Below are positions 34,001 through 48,100 of a stretch of 64,000 nt of DNA, piece by piece. This DNA is from Chamaea fasciata (lineage: Eukaryota > Chordata > Aves > Passeriformes > Sylviidae), in NCBI GenBank assembly GCA_029207755.1, contig JARCOQ010000002.1, positions 56,633,172 to 56,697,171 of the forward strand, given 5' to 3'. Within the stretch, counting starts at the first letter, position 1; every line of letters begins with the position of its first letter. A program made the position numbers and the translations under genes. A model generated the notes under the pieces. It was not told the DNA's origin. It was given only the letters and a program-made list of their open reading frames with translations, and searched no databases.

Positions 34001-37000
34001 TGCACCCCTCAATCTCCCAGGTTGTCCTAAACTCTCTGAAGAGATGCACGATAGTAACGCAGATTGTTCAAATGAAAGCTTTATTCAGTATTTTCATATA
34101 AATTCCACTTCAAGAGCTTGCAATATTTTGTAATTGCAACTGAGAAGAGAAACCAGCTGTTTAACTTTACAGACATTACTTATAAACTAAAACAAATGCT
34201 TTTCAATCACCCCAAGCCATTAAAATCTACTGTCTCCAGCCCATAGTCTGTGCAATACTGTCTGCTGGTTTTTAACATAGGCTATTTATGGTTTTACAGG
34301 TAAAATCAAATCTGCTTTTGGCAATCCTAGGAATTCCCCAAATTCTCCAGGAATCTCTGAAATCTGGCTCTCTGGGAATTCTCTTGGGCAAATTTAGCCT
34401 TTTTGAGATGATAATTGCAACAATTTTTTGCTTTGTATGGAAACTTTTATTCAAGTTCTACCCTGAAACATTTCACAGAGCTAAACCTGTTATTCACACA
34501 AATGGTTTACACAAATTCTAAGTTAAATAATTTAGCAGGTGGAAGGTAGGGGCACTTAAGAGGTAGATAGAGAGACTGAAGGGGTCTGGCTGACAAAACA
34601 GAACTCAAGGGTTGCCACAGCTGATAGAGGATGGTATAGAGACAGCTTCTGTACCAACAAGCAAAAGGATCTAAGGGCTGCAAACCTTGTACGAGGAATG
34701 GAATAGAATCTGTCTTGGGCAAAGAAATTATCAAGGAAATCAAAAGAGCACACGTAGTCGAGTCTGGAAACAGCTTGTGTTTTGTTGGAAAGCAGACAGG
34801 ATTCTTCAGGGCACAGTGCAAACAGGGAGCAGAAGTGCTCGTGGGAGCCGGGACCTGGATACACGGTGGCTACAGAAGAACACAAAGCTCTCAGAAAATC
34901 TCAGTAGAGCAGGGGCGAAGGTGAAGGAGGACACCAGAAACACAGCACAGTGGTGACAGAGATTTGCATACCTGGGAATACTGGAGGAAGACAATTCGAG
35001 GAAGACAGCAATAGTAAGAAAAGTGCTAAAAAAGGGGGAGACACAACTCAAGAAACAAATCAAAGAAACCAAGCAGCATGAAATTGGTTTTTACTCCCTT
35101 TCTGAGATGCCAAAATTTGCACTGAAATAAAATTCTTTCAGGGAAGAAAAAAGAAAAAGGAGAAATATTTTTATACATGCACAGGTTAGTGAATTTAACT
35201 CAGATCCACGTCATGACCAGCCCCCCCCACTTCTAAAACTGAATATTGGAACTGGATGATGCTGCAGGCACAGATTTTATCTATGAGGGTCAAAGAAAAC
35301 TTTACCCTATTAGAAAAGTGTGGATTTCAATCTACAAATCCCCAGGTGAAGGATTATTCTATAAAATGGGTAAAACTGAGCAGTGTCTGCACAGCTCCTA
35401 GAATAGCAAATGACCAACATTTTTTTTTTTTCTGTATATGCAATACATTTGCTTCTGAAAGCATCATCAATTTCAGGCAGGCCCTGCTGTAAAAACACAC
35501 ACAAGTGTTATGCTGTGAAGCTGCCTTTCTAAGCAGACAAAGTGGATGAAAACATGGAGCAAGGAAAGAAAAATACAGAGCAGTGAACTGACTGGCTCAA
35601 AATCACACAGAAGAAGTCATGATCAGAAGTTGCAATGACTCCCCCCGGCTCTCTGGCTCTCCTCATATTGCTCATAATGTCTGACATCACATAAAACTCA
35701 AGGAGCTTGCAATAAAAACAGGCAAGTGGATAAAAACACTGACAGAAAATAGATCAGCCAGAAAAGACAACACTTGGCTAAAACAGTAAAAGGAACATTC
35801 CTTTGTCAAAAGCCAGTGCAGCCCAAAGAAGGATGAGCAGATGAGGAGCGTAACTGTGGCAATACCTAGAGGGTTCCTGTAGCAAATTCCAAAAGCAGAA
35901 GAGTTTGGAGGGAGATAGGACAGAAGAGAGGGAGATCTGTGCAAAACAGATGTCCTGGAAAAGCAACATCTGCCTTAAATCTCACACAAGACAGTATTTT
36001 TGTACAGAGCAGAAAATATTTGGTTTAGATACACAGTAAGGAAACTGAATGACAGCATGGTGCAAAATTAAATAATGCTTTAGGATATATCAAAATTCAT
36101 TCAACTGGCCCTTTTTATAACTTACACCTAAGAACAAAGAATTAACTGGTCTTTGACTTTTAGAGGTAGTAGGGGACAAAGTGCTATATTTCTTTGTGAA
36201 ATGCAGGCTTTAAAAGTCACATCAGCTAAAACCACATGTATGGTATTTAAACTAACTTTACTAGCTGTGAGCAAAGAAAACTTCTAATCTTTTTTCCTAA
36301 TGTTCTGGTTTGTCTATTTAACACAATACAAAGACCTTTGGTTCATACTACAACTAACAGTAGCTCCACAAGGCAACAAGTTTTGAACACTCTTTTTCAG
36401 ATGTCTTTAAACATCTGCTCAAGAGATTTAGTTACAGGTATCTTAAATCACTGCCTGTGACCACTTCAAAGTGATAAAACATTTTAAAGGAAAGATGCTA
36501 ATATTTTGGGAACCTCATTAAAAGAGGAAAGCTATTCCCCTCAGAGGATATTAAAAGTGGAGACTACAAGAAAACCCTATACTATTCAATAAGACAGTAC
36601 TAATAAACAAAAACAACTTTTCAGAAATCATAATGAAATACATATACTTTAGGGCTTGGAGTAACAGAAGGAGGATGAGTACAGCAGTACAAAAAAATGT
36701 CCAAGAAAATAAAGAATTGTGCTTGAAAGGAAAGTATGACCAGCTGGTAACTCAGCAGTTGGCAAAAAAAAAAAACAAAAACCAAACAAACAAACAAACA
36801 AAAAAAAAACCAGGAGCAGAGAGAATCAGATGTAATGGTAAGTCACTGGTAAGGGTGCCCATGGCAGACAGCATGTGGGGTCATGTGAAAAGCAAATGAG
36901 GTTTAGGGACATATCAAGAGTTACTTCCAATATGCTAAGGAAGTATTGGTGACATCATGTGTGGCCTTAATCAAGGTGAACTAGCCCAGGGAAACCCATC

Positions 37001-38870
37001 TAGGCAAGTGCAGTCCAGGCAGACTCAGGCTGGAATGGGTGAGGAGGAGCACTGGTGGGACACTGAAGATGCTGTCACACAAGGACACTGGTTCGTGATT
37101 TCAAAAAGAAAAGATGTGATGGATTCAATATGAAGGAAAGCTACTTAGCTCAAGGGCAGGGCTTCTGTAAATTGGAAGAGAAAACTGGCCACAAACACAA
37201 GGAAACTTGAAGTTAGAGCAGGCTCCTGGAGGAATGTTCAAGTAAGAACAAACCCTAAAACATCTGATTAAGAAACCCTCTCCTTGGAGGATCATTCCAA
37301 ATGATCATGAATGTTGTACATTCCTGCATCACAGACTTTGAAGCATCCTGCATGTCTCCTGCATCTCTAAATGATAATCCAGGGTCAGATATAACAGTAA
37401 ACTTTCAAATTTATCAGAACAAACATCAGACAAAATACACCAACCCTGAGGAAGCCAAGAAAACACATGGGATTAAATACAATAATTAATTCTCTTCTAA
37501 ACATACAGTAAAAGTCACAGATTAGTAAAAAGAATTTCCACTGTAATACATAATAAACCAGATTCCCTGTCTTGCACTCCATTGCCAATTGATCCAACAG
37601 ATTAATAGTTGTTTTCTCAAAGAAATTCAAGCTCAGCAGTTACCAACTCTATTTTGCTGGACTCTTGACAACTGCCTTATCTGCATTCTTTTTTTTTTGA
37701 CTGAGACTCTCCTGAACAAAAGGACCTTGAGGTTTAAGAACAGAGACATAGTTTTTAACAGATTCATTATTTGGACCTTTATGGTTCACTGTTTGATGGC
37801 TAGAGAAGCAAAGAGTGCAGCTGTATTCTGACACAGACAACAAATTTAGCATTCTGGTAAGTGCTAAATGCAGACCAATCCCACAAAGTGAAGAAATCAA
37901 AGCTACAATCCTTAAGAAAATGTCCAAGTGATCTTGGACTCTACAGCCACCAGCTCTGCTGATCTTTTGGTTTCCTCCCCTATGGTACTGAGAATGATGA
38001 AGCTTCAACTTATCAAACACTGCAACCATAAAACACACACTTCTTAACAACAGAAAAAACACAACCACCTCAAAAATGGTCCTGTATGCTGTAGCAGGAC
38101 CAAATCTCTAGAATATTTTTTTGTTAAAATACCAGGCAAGTGGTTTTTTGCTAGGAAAGAGACAAAAAGAAAGCAAGACTAACAAAGAAAACTTGTTAAG
38201 TAAAAGGAAGGAAAGATGCAAGTAGACAACAATAAATCAGGAAGACATCACTGAAATGTCTACTCCAACAGGGGTGGCTCTGGTGCTGTTACTACAAGTT
38301 AGGATTCATCAGGGTTAAATCTTCTGCAGAGGTTTAACACATTTACCATGCACATACAGAAATAATTTTTCAGAACATCATTTGGAATGGGTGGCACTGA
38401 TGTGACTAACTCTCCTAAAAACAGCTTCCAAATGATCAGTTTGAAATGTTGGCAGTCTCACCACCCACTCTTTTGCAAGTGATCAGACGAAGGTTAGTAA
38501 GCACAATATTTTACTCATTAGTGGAGAAACTATGTCACATAAACAATCTTGGGAGATGATTTTACTCTCTAGTATATTCTATTGATCCAGTTCCTCTATG
38601 AAAATAAAAAGTCTGCTTCATTTTTGTCAGATAAAGGATTACTACATTCTTAGACACTTAGAAAAGGAGTAAAAAACCTCATGAAATGTACTTAAAACAG
38701 CATACACAGAGCAAATAGAACTTGGATGGCAAGGTTAAAATAAAGAATACATGTATTTACAATATTGCATAAGTAATTTAACACAAAATTCCCTTCCAAA
38801 ACCATTCCAAATTCCATTCCAAAACCAATCACACCAAAATAAAATAAAAAAATATTAAACTCATATATGT
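31042..38870. other. MTRF1/WBP4 convergent intergenic region
   Basis: Nearly 8 kb between the 3' ends of the two genes. No long open frame exists on either strand; the largest are near 130 codons, or shorter, without recognisable content. In particular there is no intronless BTB-kelch gene. It includes an A-rich simple repeat near 36.77 kb and a minus-strand AATAAA at 34080-34085 that could end a long WBP4 transcript. Confidence 0.65.
36763..36811 (+). repeat. A-rich simple repeat with (CAAA)n
   Basis: A run of A, then CAAA units, then another run of A. It could be a degraded poly(A) tail, but I see no retroelement body beside it. Confidence 0.85.
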
Positions 38871-38876
38871 TTTAAT
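38871..38876 (-). terminator. WBP4: Candidate WBP4 poly(A) signal ATTAAA
   Basis: The plus strand reads TTTAAT, which is ATTAAA on the gene strand, about 110 bases after the stop codon. The common variant hexamer makes a short 3'UTR plausible, but a longer one reaching further AATAAA motifs is not excluded. Confidence 0.4.
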
Positions 38877-38987
38877 ACCTATAAATCCTTAACTTCTATC
38901 CAACATTTTCTTTATAAAAGCCTGTTTAAAATATTAAACTTTTGAATCACTCTAGCTTAAACAGAATCTAAAATGATTTGTTAAGTA

Positions 38988-39195
38988 TTACTGATCACTT
39001 AGTCTTTGTCTTAAGTTTCTAGATTTTCCATTTTCAAATTTCCTCTTCTTAAACGTTGGCACCCCTTCTGTCAGGTCTCCAAGGGAGGTGACTGTCTTCT
39101 CTTTAAATATGACTGTTTCCTCTTCAGGATCCTCTAGCACCGCGGGTGCTACATTGTCACTCTCGGTACTTGGAAGCTCCAGGTCCAATTTTTCA
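38988..39195 (-). CDS. WBP4: WBP4 exon 10 (residues 323-391 and stop)
   Basis: Acceptor CTCTTCTCCCAG. Encodes EKLDLELPSTESDN, EETVIFKEKTVTSLG, VPTFKKRKFENGKSRNLRQR and ends LSDQ then TAA. The C-terminal block is strongly conserved in WBP4. Confidence 0.95.
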
Positions 39196-42100
39196 CTGGG
39201 AGAAGAGAGGAAAATGTAAAAGGGTTAATCTACATGGAGAAAGCAACATGATGTACTGCAGAGACCAACAGCTATTTTTATTTGACAAAACAGCTTTGAG
39301 CTAGATGCAGTCTTCTAGTCATCATCATGACAGGCATCAAGAAAAAACCCACGTTCTTTGTTTCTTCTGTGTGGGCTGCCATAAAAAGTAACAAACTAAC
39401 ACCTCATTCTGTACAAAACTTATAGCATGGCCCAAGCACTCATCCTGCCAACAGTCCTGCAAGAGATAACAGGGCTGTATGTCTGTAAATTTAAGAATAT
39501 TGAAAGACAGTAGACAGTGAGTAGTAGCAGTGGTTCACAACACTTGAGTTGTTTTCCTCAAGTGTCCATCCTAAAGGGACTGCATGACAGAAGAGAGACC
39601 CAGCTTACCAAATCAGACAGTGACCCTAAGCTGGGAGAGGCAGCTTTGGAGAGCAGGATCACACTCAATACTGATCCAAAAAAATCAAAGCCAAAAACCA
39701 AAAATGACCTAGCGGTTTTAAGGGGTCAGCAGCAAAACACTGTGTTCCACAAGGATAACCCGTGGCACAAACATGATGGAGAAGAACCAAAGAGTTGGCA
39801 GAAAGTTACCTAAACCACAGGTATCACACCAGCACAACACTGCTGCAGAGATATTGGCCAATCCACACAAGAATACTTCTGCTACTACGGAGTGTTAGTC
39901 TGATGTCAGCTCGTGTCCTACACCCAGTCTGAGGTTCCATGCTTCTAGGAAGACATGGATCTGCTCAAGCACCCAGACAGGAGTCACAGGAAGGATGGCA
40001 AGTTAGGAAAATGTGATTGTTGCAGTATCCCAAAAATATAAACTTCCTGGAAGTGGTTGGCACTGTGCCTAGACTGAATTTAAAGTCAGTAATGAAGAAC
40101 TGCATTTGTCTCATTGACACGTGTTCAGATCAAGCCTGAGGTTCAACGGCTGAAAGCACTTTTTACTACACAGTGCTTTCCAAAAACCCAAAATTTCCAA
40201 GAATTTTCTGCTCAGGAGTCAAGAAGCAGTTTAGCCGGTCCAGTTGAGGAGGTGTGACGTGAACATTATCATCACCCAGAAGTGCCTCAGTGCTTAATTC
40301 AGTATGAGCACTTCAGAGGTCTACCCGCTCAATAATGTTGGAGAATGGAGTAAGCATAAGGAAGAAGACTTTTCATTCTCCAAAACCTATTTTTGCCAGA
40401 TACCTTGAGGGACCCACAAGAAGAGTCTGACAATAAAAGAGCATACTTCACAAGGGAAAAGATCCACCTCAGGCATTATGCAGAAGAACAAAACAACCTT
40501 TCTGATCAGATGCACGTCATGAAAACATCTGCAGTTCATTGGTCTGACATGGAGGGGGGAAAGAGAGAGATCATAGGAACTCCTAGGGCAGCTGAATCAG
40601 ACTGTTGAAGGACATGATGTTAAAGAACATAAGCTTAGACTAACAACATTTAAATATTTGATACACAGCCTCTGAAAAAACAGGGCATGACTATGATTTT
40701 TAAATCACTTCAATTTATTTTGTACTCATGGTGAACTTCTATACAAAACCCAAACCACCACCTCTATCTGCAATGGAGAGCTATTACCTAAAATATTCAT
40801 TGTGAAAAGAATTGTATTTTGGCAACATTTTCAATCACAGTTGTGCTAATTCTGCCATAACTCAGAGGAAAAAGCTTCAGTTCTTGCAAACAACAGGAAA
40901 ATAAGGATGGTAAAAAGATACTTACCCTGCTTCTTCTTCTTGTTCTTCCCCTACTTCCTTAAGTGCTTTCCATTTTCCATAAGGGTTGGTCTTGTTAGAT
41001 TCATCACTAGAGGCTTCTTGGGAAGCTGATGTACTCTCCTCTTTATCCACAGTTTCTTCTGATTTAACTTCTCGCCATTTCCCGTAGGGGCTTAACTTTT
41101 TAGCTTTAGGAGATTTTTTCCCTTCCTCTGATTCTTCACCATTATCTCCTTTCCTCTAAAGAGGAAAAAACCCATCTTAAGCAAAAAAGCCTAAATAAAA
41201 ACATAACGTAGCTTTATTTTACATCTTTTATTTGCTACTATTATTATCTACTCATGATCTACTATTCATGCTTTTCAACCAAGAGTAGCTTGAAACAATA
41301 AATTCATTTAGTGATATGATCAACAAATTTTTCTTCTTGAGCTTTATAGATGACAAAAAAATCTTACATGTTTTCAAGAAATTTAAGCAGGAAAATCCCA
41401 TCTACCAAGGCTGAAGTTAACAAACTTACAAACTCACTTGAAAACAAAGCTTAACATTTCTTAAAATAAAGAGGAAAAATTTCACATGCAACTTTCTCCA
41501 CATGCAGATGCACACACTTATTGCTAATACCTGGTAGCAGTTTATAATGATATGGTGATACAAAAATATGTGTTTTACAATTAACACCTGTCTAGGAATA
41601 CATTTTGTATTTAAACTGTCTCTATCTGTTCTGAATTACCAGCTTCAGGGAAACCATCTAATCAACCAGAGACATTATCACATCCTTTATCTCAAGTTTT
41701 AAATTTATGTTTTAAATATATAATTGATACAGATTTTGTACTATGTGCTATGTTTTTTCTCAATTTAATAAGGAAACTACAACCATGCCATTTTCAGTCC
41801 AAAGCATTCCCTGAAGGTCTATTGGCAGTCACATTTACCAATGAAAGGTTGAAGTCATCCTCACACTGAAATCCGAACCATTTTGTGGATTATTTCAGAG
41901 AAATGACAATGACCTTTCTCAGAGAACATCACATGTCTCGTAGAATTCAAGGTACTTCTGGTGTTGAAGGAAAGATCATGCTTTCTATTCTGGAACAGTG
42001 CCACTAATGAGCCAAATAATTGAATAAAGATTCATTTTATTAAGAAGTGCAAAATTTTGCTTTCAGTCACATGTTTTAATCTCATTTCAGTAAGTACAGC

Positions 42101-45100
42101 CTACCACAAAACATTAAAGGTTCAGTTATAATTTTCTAGTATAATATTAGATATGTAAAATAAATCTGAAGAAAACTTACCTTGAAGTTTGTTTCTGAAC
42201 TCTCTGCTTCATTCTCACTATCTTCTGAGTCTGATTCAGACGTTGTTTCTGCAGGCTTGTCACACTGACCCTTCTCATTTGAAGATGAAACAAAACCATC
42301 TGGTTTCTCCCAAGTGGATACTGTCCAAGACATTTGAACAACCACATTATTTATGCTTCTCATTTTGATCTGTTATTGCTTCGACAACACAACCTTTCAG
42401 AAACACTGCTGCCTTATGCAAAAGTACAGCAAATAATTTAGCAAAAAGCTATTGCCTTTGTTTGGTATGTTTGTTTTAATAACCATAATCAGAAAGATAG
42501 TATTTCTTCCCAGAAGAGACACAGTCAGGACAGCTGAGTTCACTGTTGATAAAGCTTGTTTTAATTAGCTCTTACAAAAAACATCACACACGGTGAACCG
42601 TGACCCACAAGCCTGTGGCTCCTCTCATCCTTACACAGGACAGACAAATAAATTAATTGCCCTGTAGATGTGCCTATTTGGAAACAAGGAAATACAAACA
42701 TCAATCTGAAAAGACATGGAAGTACATATTGGATATGTACATACACATATATCCTCATTTTCAGTTTAGAAGTAGTATTCCAGTAAATATACTCAGAAGA
42801 AATACTCAAAGAAAAGTTGACTCAATGGTCTTAAAACTGATTTTAGTAAGAACAAGGCAAAAATACACCAACTTTCAGTCTATAATTTTATATAAGCTTT
42901 CCAATGTAAGAAACCCTATTCTTTTTCCTAACTGCAAACACCACAACATGTAAGTGCCTAGATGTATCTTGAAGAAGTAAAGATGTAAGAACCTGTCAAT
43001 GAATAACTTTGCATGAACAGCGCAGTCTCTTAAGGGTACTGCTGTCACCTGGCTTCAGGTTAGTAACTGTGCAAGTTCCCTTTCCCAGGTGCCACATAAC
43101 GAGTGGAGTAGGTGCAGACTCCCAGACTCTAGCACCAAGCCTGGAGCATCAGTCTCCTAAGTCACATGTCTGATGTGAGACATTTAGAACTATTCATACC
43201 AGTTAAAAATCTGTCTTGTCGTCAGATGATGGGATTACTGTTCACAGAACAGAGAAGTAATTTTCAAGCACTCCTAAGACACTTACTTACAGCTACATAA
43301 AAGTGAAGGATCAATTTGAAATCTCAGAAGCCAAAATTCTGCCAAATATGATGATTAGAAACATATTCTTCACAAGTATTATATGTCTATGAAGTACTTA
43401 AAGGAACAGCAAATATAGGCATAAAATGTATCTGAACTTGGAAGGCAATGTTTAAAAATAACCAACATCACCTTTCCCTTTCAATAGAAATTGCAAACCA
43501 TTTGGGCAGGGGAGTGGCCCAGTGAAAAACTGAAAGGTTTTGGATTGGGTGTCCCCCCCCCCGTCCCCCATCCTTGGCATCATTAGCAATGCCACTTCAT
43601 ACCCAACTGCAGAAGGAAAACTCATAGCCAGCATAAAAACCACTTGCTCTCCAGAGAAGCATCATTGACCTTAAAATAATTCAAATCGATTTGGAAAACA
43701 GATGCTATTCTGAGGGAGTTACCACAAAGTTCCCCATGTAGGGAAAAAAAGTGGAAAAGTAGTAGGAGGTAAGATTCTGCACTTTCTTATCAATGCTATG
43801 TCAGCAAGAGGAGAAGTTTAGAAGGTTCTTAGTCAGTTCTACACGCCTGTCAACATAAAATCCTACCCCCTTCTAGTTTCCAAATCGTAATTTCAATATA
43901 TAAGTAGTAAAGATGAATGCCTAGTTTAGAATTACAAGTAGAATGGCCAAAAAAACCTCCGAAGCAAAAATGTATGCACACTGACAATGCAGCCAGAAAG
44001 CCAGTGCTGACTTTAGCAACTATTTTACTTCAACTAAGACAGCAGCTTAAAAAATACAAAACTTAGTAAAAAAATGCAGTTATTTGCAAAGCAAAAAGCT
44101 TTCATGAAAACCCTCTTTCCTGAAACAGAGTTTAACTGAAAAGAAAGTTCTTACCTCCAGTTTGTGTGTTATAGTAATAGGTATGACCATCTTCAGTGAC
44201 ACCTTCCACCCACTCTGCTCCCTAGGAAAAAGATACAGGACCTCATGAAAAAATGTTTCCAGGATTACCCAATGCATCACTTTTAAGTCTACTCAACCCC
44301 TGAGCACTTATTGTCTGTGATCATCTTACTGGTTTAAGGCTTGAGCTCCTAACGTTGCTAGAAAGTATTCCCTTTGACTCCAACGAGATGGAATTCCATA
44401 ACTTAAAATGCTGCAAATGCACCTACATAATTATTTCCCAAACAGTGGATAATTAGTATGGTAATAATAATGAATGTATAATAAATGTTGCCATACTGTT
44501 TAAATTTTTATATAGGCCACTATTTTACATGTTTGGGTTTTCTCAAAGTATTGACTCCTCAGGTTGGAATTTCCTATTTGTGTCATTGTCTTTAGTGGAG
44601 ACTGCTGAAAAAGTCTCTAGGAGATTTAGGTCTTTGTGAAGGCTACAAAAAACTAGCACCAATAATATTTATCAAAATTTAAATATATACAAATAAATTA
44701 AAATTTATCCCAGAACAGAACATTACAACAAATAATTATAGAATCAAACTTTGCATGCTAACCATTTTACTTCTTTACTAAAGCACTGGTTTCAACAGTG
44801 CACTCTTTTTCCCTACTGATTAATAAACATGAAATGTGGCCCAACTTGCTGGAATATCTTTGTAGATATGTAATTGTTTTTTATTTCCAAATCAGCTGCA
44901 GCTATACAATCAGTCATTACCCATGCCCTAAAATCTTAAGAAACCAGTTTTCATACCCGCTTACACACACAACTACTACCCAGCTCCTTAAGTACCAATA
45001 CTGCCAGCTCTGTGTTAGGCAACTTCACCATACATTATTTTGGTATTAATAAATGTCTGTATGTACACAGAGATATACAGACATGCTTTTGCACACCTAC

Positions 45101-48100
45101 ACATTTGTTTAATAGCCTTATTAAAACTTTGGGATTGTGTTAATAAAAACACAATACAAGCAGAAGTTAAAGTTCTTGCACCCACTCTGTAAACACAAAT
45201 TGTACTGGTAGGTTCAGAGCAGGCAAAGGCACAAAAGCCTTCAGAATCACAATTTCTCAAGGTCTTGCCCTCAGAAGTTTTAGTGTGCTGGTTTTGACAA
45301 AAGAAGCAAAAGGAAAGTTTATTTTAAGTATAAAGAGGATAAAAATTCCCAGCCTTAAGTATTACCCATTTTTTAAAAAATTAGACCCTGAGCATTTGCA
45401 GACCTCTTGGTTAGAGGTTTTCAGGCAATATCTGAAACTAGGCACACTGAATGTCCCATGACATAAACGCTAAGAAACACACTGTCAGTCTAACTGGTTA
45501 TAGGCAGCCTTCAACATACCCCTCCATGACCCTGTTCTCTCCACCTATTTTCCAAGTCTGAGCAAAACCTAACGTGCTGTAAAACCAGGAGGGCTCCTGG
45601 CGCAACATATTGCAAGCATGCCCTTTAATTTCTGGGCAGTGAGTCCTTGTTAGAGATCTGGAATGTTCTCAATTGCCTTAGCTCAGACTAAATAAGGGAG
45701 CATCAAATGCTTGTTTTTAGCCATAACGAAAATAACTCAAGACAGGAGGAAGTCACTGGGCAGGGTGAGGGAGGAATGGCAAAATACAGCTGTGTGGTGT
45801 TAGAGATACTGGGGGCTGAAGGTGTGTGCCTCTGATATGGCTAGGATGAGCTAACTTCAAATTGCTGCCAAGAAGGGAGTGCCTTCTCCCCCCCAATCTG
45901 CTCTCCCCACATTGGCATTTTTTCTGATTATTCAGAATGCTGATAGCAAGGAAATAGCCTCCAAAGCACTAACCTAAACTCTGATGCCTCCACTGCCTCA
46001 ACTAGTTCACTGTCAGGGTAAATATGTACCAAGGACCATGCAAGATTAGTTTCAGAACCACATCTTTCAGCAGAAGGCTACAGTAAGACTGATTTTACAT
46101 ATTGCAAGGCTGTGTCTTGACTGGAAAGATAAAGCTGAAGTGCTGATTAACAAGTTGTGCAAACCCACGGGACAAGGGAATCAGAAAGCCAGAGTGGCAC
46201 GGAATGTGATGATACAGAGCTACAGAATGTCAAGCACTCTGAAAATACCAGAGTTTTTTTGAACTCTAGTGTAAAATGCAACACTGGCAAACCCAACACA
46301 ACTGACATCAAATTAAAGCATATATATGACACCTATCTTGAAAACAGGGAAACATAACATCACAGGAATGTTGGAAAAATTCTATTTTTAATGCTGTGAA
46401 GCACAAAACTCCTGCAGTGGTATGTATCATGGGAAAACCCATTAATCATAATAGGAATTTTTTTTGCCTTTGGACTATTCTGCAAGTTTTTCTGTGCTGC
46501 AAATAAGGAAAATTAAGTAATGTACTAAATTACTAATTTTGCTGAATAATTGCTTGCATATAGGTTCCATGATCGTAATAAACCCAGTAAAAACACAATT
46601 TACTGTGTAACTCTATTGTAAAGCAAACCCAAAAAAATGAGCATTCTTTTTTTTTCAACTACCTGACAATGCAGTCTCAGTGCTGCCTTAGATAAAGAAG
46701 CTTAATTACTTCAACTGTGTAATATTTAGTTTTCAAAATTAAACTTCATTCCAAAAAGGTTTAACAGAATTTATTCAGAATTTCCCAAAAGCTTTCAATT
46801 TTGTGGGTTGGAGCATAAAAGAAGTATATTCTGCAGGAACCCAACCATCACTAATTACTTCTCTTCCCCTAACAGACAAATTAGCCAAATAGGATTCCTA
46901 TAGTAACTACAGTTTATAAAGGGGAAAAAAATTATCTTCCTCAATCAGATGACTTGCTAATTGCTTAGATTATTAAAGTGTTTACAAGGACAAAGAAAAA
47001 TATGAATAATTTGATTACCGTTTGTGAGTTTTGAGAGTTGCCTTGGAATCCTTTAGGTTTCTCCCACTGTGATTCTTTAAAAACAAAAGCATATTTCGCC
47101 CATTTCACATCATTCAACTTGGTTTATACTTAATAATCTTTACTAAAAACAGATCTAAAGGATACGACACTGCTGTGTGCACACATATCAGCAAATTATA
47201 TAAATATATATACACCATGCTGGAATATGAATAATCCTTGACCAAACTATGGCGTGAACAATAAACCAAAGTATCATAATTACAGCTGGCTTTACTGGAG
47301 CTAATAACCCTCCAGACTCTACTACTATGCCTGATACAGAACTTTTGGTTTAAAAAAAACAAATGAAATTATGAAATACTACAGTAAATACTAATGTCAA
47401 TCCTTAAATTTATACAAAAGAATTTGTAACATTCTCATTAATCATAAAAGAGGGTTGCTTCTATGTTCTAAAGTAAATCACAACATGCAGCTCCTCAAGA
47501 GAAGTCAGTTAGATAAATCCTGTAAATGTGGAAAGACACAATCAGTTTATTTCACATTCCTGATCACAAAGCTTCTTCAGGAAGAACACAGCTACCTTTG
47601 TGTGCTTAACCCCTGGCAGGCTAAACATTTCCAGAAGCTGCAGAATTACTGCATTCTTCCATTATTAATCAACAGCAAAGCCAGTCTGAAATTCTGGATA
47701 CCCAAGTCTCAAATGTTAGATACCAAAACTCCATCTAAGTGTTTGCATTTTAATTAACAGCGTACTACTGAAAGAGCAGAGAAGTAAAAAAATGCAGGTA
47801 GTCTCTTCTCACTTATATTCAATATTTGTATCTGCACTTGGTCCTCAGTAGCTTTTACCTCCAGTTTTTGTGTTGTAGTAGTATGTATAGCCTTCGGGAG
47901 ATAATCCTTGCACCCACTCCTTCGTTTCAATTTTTGGTGGCATTGAGGCATCCTGAGGTGTCTTTTTTTTCTTTTCTTTCTTTTCCTTCTTCTCTTTCTT
48001 TTCTTTCTTTACTTTAGTTTCCACTGTGTTACTCTGTGTTTTACTCTGTGTTGAACTGGAACCTACATCATCTTAGAGAAAATAATATCCTTTAAAAAAG

